8,720 nucleotides of DNA. Source: a bacterium. Lineage in GTDB: Bacteria > Zixibacteria > MSB-5A5 > GN15 > FEB-12. Position 1 is the stretch's first letter, and each line of letters starts with the position of its first letter. A program made the translations under genes and the position numbers. Positions 6,112-8,720 of the stretch are shown piece by piece. Under the pieces are notes generated by a model that was not told the origin of the DNA, did not search any database, and saw nothing but the letters and a program-made list of their open reading frames with translations. The stretch is from the NCBI GenBank assembly GCA_030629485.1, contig DAOVOW010000062.1:1-8720 (forward strand), written 5' to 3'.

Positions 6112-7590
6112 TTACCTTCGTTCCCCTTCTTTGGATTGCGATAGGCGCTTCCATAGCGACCGCGCTCGTCTCGTGACAAAAAAAGTGTACTTCCGCCAGC
6201 CCATTGGCCAATTGAACGGAAACTCCAATAGTTCTGGCCACTCGCTCTCGATAATGTCCTGCTCCAAGTTCATCTCAAGACGGTACCGCGTCGGCAGACT
6301 TAGCATGAGATCGAGCACTCGGCGATGGCAAAAAGGGAATATATAGAACGGGTTGCTAACCAACCCGTATAGCAACGGGCCAAACCAGCAGCCATTCAGT
6401 TGCTCATTGAAAAGCAGTCCCCATATGGTTAGCGTATTTTTCGTGGGCACGCCATCCAACCACTTGCAGGCGCGATTTTCCAGTTCGGGCAGATCGACCT
6501 TATGTAGTAGCCGTTCCTGGTGCTTCACCAAGTCACGCGGGGAGACCGGGGTGGTTTCCGTGTCTCCCTTACGCCAATGAAAAGATCGCCCCAACTCCCC
6601 CGCAGGGCCGAGGAGTATCGGTCCGTCCGTAGCAAGTTGACTATGGGTGGCATTCATCCTCGCGTGGAAACCGTCCACGCACCAACCGTTACGGTGCATT
6701 AGGAAAGCAAACTCCTGCTCAGATGGCTCAAGATACGGGACGCTGCGATGGTCCAGATTAAACCGCCGGGCGATCTTGGGAGCCACACGAGCGTCCCGGC
6801 GTCCGCCGGAACTGGGAATAGCCACTGTGAAAAGCGTGATCCTGTCTATGCATGCTCGGGCGCAAGCCAGCAGGACGCGGGCATCTCTTCCCGCCGTAAG
6901 CGACATGCTCAGCTTATAATCGCGCGCAACGGCAGATATGTTCTTCTTGACCAGCGAGGCGATCTCTCGAACTGCGGACCGTGTGTCTAACGCAGCCCGT
7001 ACCTCACCGATAGGCCAGTGGCGAATCAATTGCCAAGCCTTGAGGTCGAGGTAGTGATTGGGTAAGACTCGCTCCACGTGGCGCCTCGGAGTGAGCCCAA
7101 ACGGGTACCAATCGTCGTGGCCTGGAATCATGATCGCCTCGATCAACTGGCGGTCATCATCGCATTCTCTGGAGTACGGCACCAGTGTAGGGGTTGAAGC
7201 AACCATCTCATGGCGAGGCGAAAAGACGGCTGCCAGGGAACCGCATGCATCTAAGTAGAAGCGTTGTAGGTCAGGTTGGAGGAAAATGGCAGCCCACCGT
7301 CCGCCATGATCGTAAAGCGCAGACTCGAACTGTTTGATAGTATTAGCGTCGTCCAGCCGCACGTTGAAGGAGCAGGTCTGCTTAACCATCACACCGGCCG
7401 GGCTGATCGCCCATCCTAATAGCCAGCCGATCCTGGAGGAATCAGTGGCCAGGATATCGGTAACCGGCAGGGTCGGATGCGAACCGAGATGCCACTCGCC
7501 ATGTTGCCGAATATTCCACCCTTCGGGGATAGCGTCTCTGCTCTTGCACAGGATGAACTGACCGATTAGATCCATTGGCGTGAATGTCAT
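6112..7590 (-). CDS. Asparagine-synthase-like protein with degenerate glutaminase domain
   Basis: A 492-residue protein with the two-domain shape of class II amidotransferases. Residues about 55-135 resemble the N-terminal glutaminase domain: LLGWAISPAGV (57-67), GGRWAAIFLQPD (96-107) and FYLDACGSLAAVFS (111-124). It has no cysteine at position 2, so it probably cannot hydrolyse glutamine. The ATP-pyrophosphatase loop is LTAGRDAR (231-238) where asparagine synthetase has SGGLDS; the glycine and aspartate remain but the flanking serines are lost. GGRRDARVAPKIARRF (262-277) and LGPAGELGR (337-345) fit the synthetase domain, and VLDLMLSLPTRYR (435-447) with WPELLEFPFN (461-470) is the usual C-terminal pattern. 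The tail is basic. The ATG overlaps the previous stop by one base (TGATG) and has AAGGGG about eight bases upstream. A role in forming an amide on a surface sugar, or a non-catalytic partner role, is inference. Family-level call is good, function unknown. Confidence 0.8.
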   Translation of the reverse strand: MTFTPMDLIGQFILCKSRDAIPEGWNIRQHGEWHLGSHPTLPVTDILATDSSRIGWLLGWAISPAGVMVKQTCSFNVRLDDANTIKQFESALYDHGGRWAAIFLQPDLQRFYLDACGSLAAVFSPRHEMVASTPTLVPYSRECDDDRQLIEAIMIPGHDDWYPFGLTPRRHVERVLPNHYLDLKAWQLIRHWPIGEVRAALDTRSAVREIASLVKKNISAVARDYKLSMSLTAGRDARVLLACARACIDRITLFTVAIPSSGGRRDARVAPKIARRFNLDHRSVPYLEPSEQEFAFLMHRNGWCVDGFHARMNATHSQLATDGPILLGPAGELGRSFHWRKGDTETTPVSPRDLVKHQERLLHKVDLPELENRACKWLDGVPTKNTLTIWGLLFNEQLNGCWFGPLLYGLVSNPFYIFPFCHRRVLDLMLSLPTRYRLEMNLEQDIIESEWPELLEFPFNWPMGWRKYTFFVTRRARSLWKRLSQSKEGERR

Positions 7591-8720
7591 CAGGGTTTCC
7601 CCTTTTCTTTAGCTTTGACGGCCAGGCCAATGTCCTTGAGACCTGCCTCGTACTTCTTCTTTAGCTCATGGTTGGCCCACTGGAAGAGCAGTCGTGTGCC
7701 AACAAGCTTCGTCCACGGGCGGAATCTTTTGCGCAGTCCCAGCTTCCTGAAGATGTTCTGATGCAACAGACTTTCCAGGAGTGATAGGCGCCGGAGCAGC
7801 GTGACCGTAGCCTGACTGGGCGCGTAAGAGCCGCGGGCTCGCAGGTAGTTACTGAATTTAGCATGGCTGTCCGCAGAGTATGGCCATCTAAAACCAGCCT
7901 CGTGCGAGGTGTCCTTCTTACGAACCGCGAAATCTCCGCGCGGGATGCCGGCCTCCTCGACGAGACGCCTGGGGATAGGACGGTCATACTTGCCGCCAAG
8001 CGTCCAGGGTTGCATCTCCTCCAAAAACGTGATCTTATTTATTTCACTCGCGTGGCGCATTCCCCAGAAAGGGACAGGGCACTGGAGCATGCCCACAATG
8101 AGTCGGAATTCCCCCATTGCCAGGTCGTCCCATATATCCATCGTAAAGGGCTTGGGTAATGGCTTCCGATCCCAAATTGCATCCCCATAATTCCCCTGAA
8201 AGAACAGGCTAACGCCAGATGGATATGGGAAAAGGGTCCAATTCAACAGGTTGCTCCAGCCCGAAGCAGCCCAGAAAGCTTCTTCGTGAGGAAATGTGTG
8301 TGCAGTACGGTCACAACACCGGCACTTCATTCCCAGCAGCGCGGCAATCTTCTGGCCCGAATCCGAACCTCGCCAGAAACTTGAGGATTGTTTGATGGTT
8401 ACGGCAGATTTACAGCCCGCATGCCTGGCGATCACGGCCGCGGCAGGGGAATCGTATCCGCTGGAGACGGTGGCAATGGAAATCACTTCATGGCATCTGG
8501 CTGGTGATTTAAGATTGCTTTTTAGTACTTGGGCTGCTTCGACGAGGAAGTCCAAATAATCCCCGAAAGCGTGAAAATGGGGCGCCGAGTCGGGTTTATC
8601 GGCCTCATGCAGACCCTCGCCATCGTAAACAAGATTGTTGAACCAGATCAGTTTTGCGTTCACGGGACGGGCGGGAAGCGAACGCACACAACTCTCAAGT
8701 CCCCAGGTCGTTCTGAAATC
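7590..8720 (-). CDS. Asparagine-synthase-like ATP-pyrophosphatase protein, N-terminus beyond window edge
   Basis: At least 376 residues. A GTG at 8685-8687 could be a start, but the frame continues without a stop through eleven more codons to base 8720 (DFRTTWGLESC precedes it), so the true start is probably outside the window. Numbering from that GTG, ATVSSGYDSPAAAV (72-85) is a near-canonical PP-loop (S75, S76, G77, Y78, D79, S80) at the end of a beta strand, as in asparagine synthetase and other ATP-pyrophosphatases. LFFQGNYGDAIWDR (161-174) matches the second conserved segment of the synthetase domain, usually SG-GDE. KCRCC (121-125) is an unusual cysteine cluster. No glutaminase domain is visible in the part present. 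The C-terminal 50 residues are basic and lysine-rich, ending KAKEKGKP. The stop overlaps the next asparagine-synthase-like gene by one base, implying coupled, perhaps joint, function. Likely chemistry is ATP-dependent activation of a carboxylate for amide formation; the substrate is unknown. Confidence 0.78.
   Translation of the reverse strand, partial: DFRTTWGLESCVRSLPARPVNAKLIWFNNLVYDGEGLHEADKPDSAPHFHAFGDYLDFLVEAAQVLKSNLKSPARCHEVISIATVSSGYDSPAAAVIARHAGCKSAVTIKQSSSFWRGSDSGQKIAALLGMKCRCCDRTAHTFPHEEAFWAASGWSNLLNWTLFPYPSGVSLFFQGNYGDAIWDRKPLPKPFTMDIWDDLAMGEFRLIVGMLQCPVPFWGMRHASEINKITFLEEMQPWTLGGKYDRPIPRRLVEEAGIPRGDFAVRKKDTSHEAGFRWPYSADSHAKFSNYLRARGSYAPSQATVTLLRRLSLLESLLHQNIFRKLGLRKRFRPWTKLVGTRLLFQWANHELKKKYEAGLKDIGLAVKAKEKGKP

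Noticed and set aside
8685..8687. GTG as the true start of the right-edge asparagine-synthase-like gene
   Set aside because: The frame stays open to the window end, and no Shine-Dalgarno site lies just before this GTG, so I treat the gene as 5'-truncated.

Overview
All seven genes in this window read leftward on the minus strand. They form part of a cell-surface polysaccharide (exopolysaccharide, capsule or O-antigen type) biosynthesis locus. In transcription order, from the right edge to the left, they are: an asparagine-synthase-like protein cut by the right edge; a second asparagine-synthase-like protein; a Wzx/PST-type lipid-linked oligosaccharide flippase; a polysaccharide pyruvyl transferase; an FrhB-type iron-sulfur oxidoreductase; a family 2 glycosyltransferase; and a family 4 glycosyltransferase whose C-terminal half lies beyond the left edge.

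The DNA is moderately GC-rich. Most genes with a well-defined start have a clear purine-rich ribosome binding site (GGAG, GGAGGG, GAGGAG or AAGGAG), and start codons are ATG and GTG. This is an ordinary bacterial gene layout. The Wzx-based chemistry fits many Gram-negative phyla, and the heavy use of Shine-Dalgarno sites argues against Bacteroidota. I cannot place the organism more precisely from sequence alone.

Layout: the two asparagine-synthase-like genes overlap by one base (TGATG at 7588-7592). A short gap leads to the flippase (4408-5994). The pyruvyl transferase follows (3122-4372) and overlaps the FrhB-type gene by four bases (GTGA at 3122-3125), so these two are probably translationally coupled. 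The FrhB-type gene ends at 1803. A 173-base gap precedes the family 2 glycosyltransferase (640-1629), and a 139-base AT-rich gap precedes the family 4 glycosyltransferase (1-500). There is no RNA gene, mobile element, CRISPR array or gene-free stretch longer than 300 bases.

Working model (inference): the two glycosyltransferases add sugars to a lipid-linked repeat unit, the pyruvyl transferase adds a pyruvate ketal, and the flippase moves the unit across the inner membrane. The FrhB-like protein and the two asparagine-synthase-like proteins are accessory modification enzymes of unknown substrate. No polymerase (Wzy), chain-length regulator, initiating sugar-phosphate transferase or sugar-nucleotide enzyme is present in this window. 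The least explained parts are the tandem asparagine-synthase-like pair, one of which lacks the catalytic glutaminase cysteine and has an altered ATP-binding loop, and the redox protein coupled to the pyruvyl transferase.
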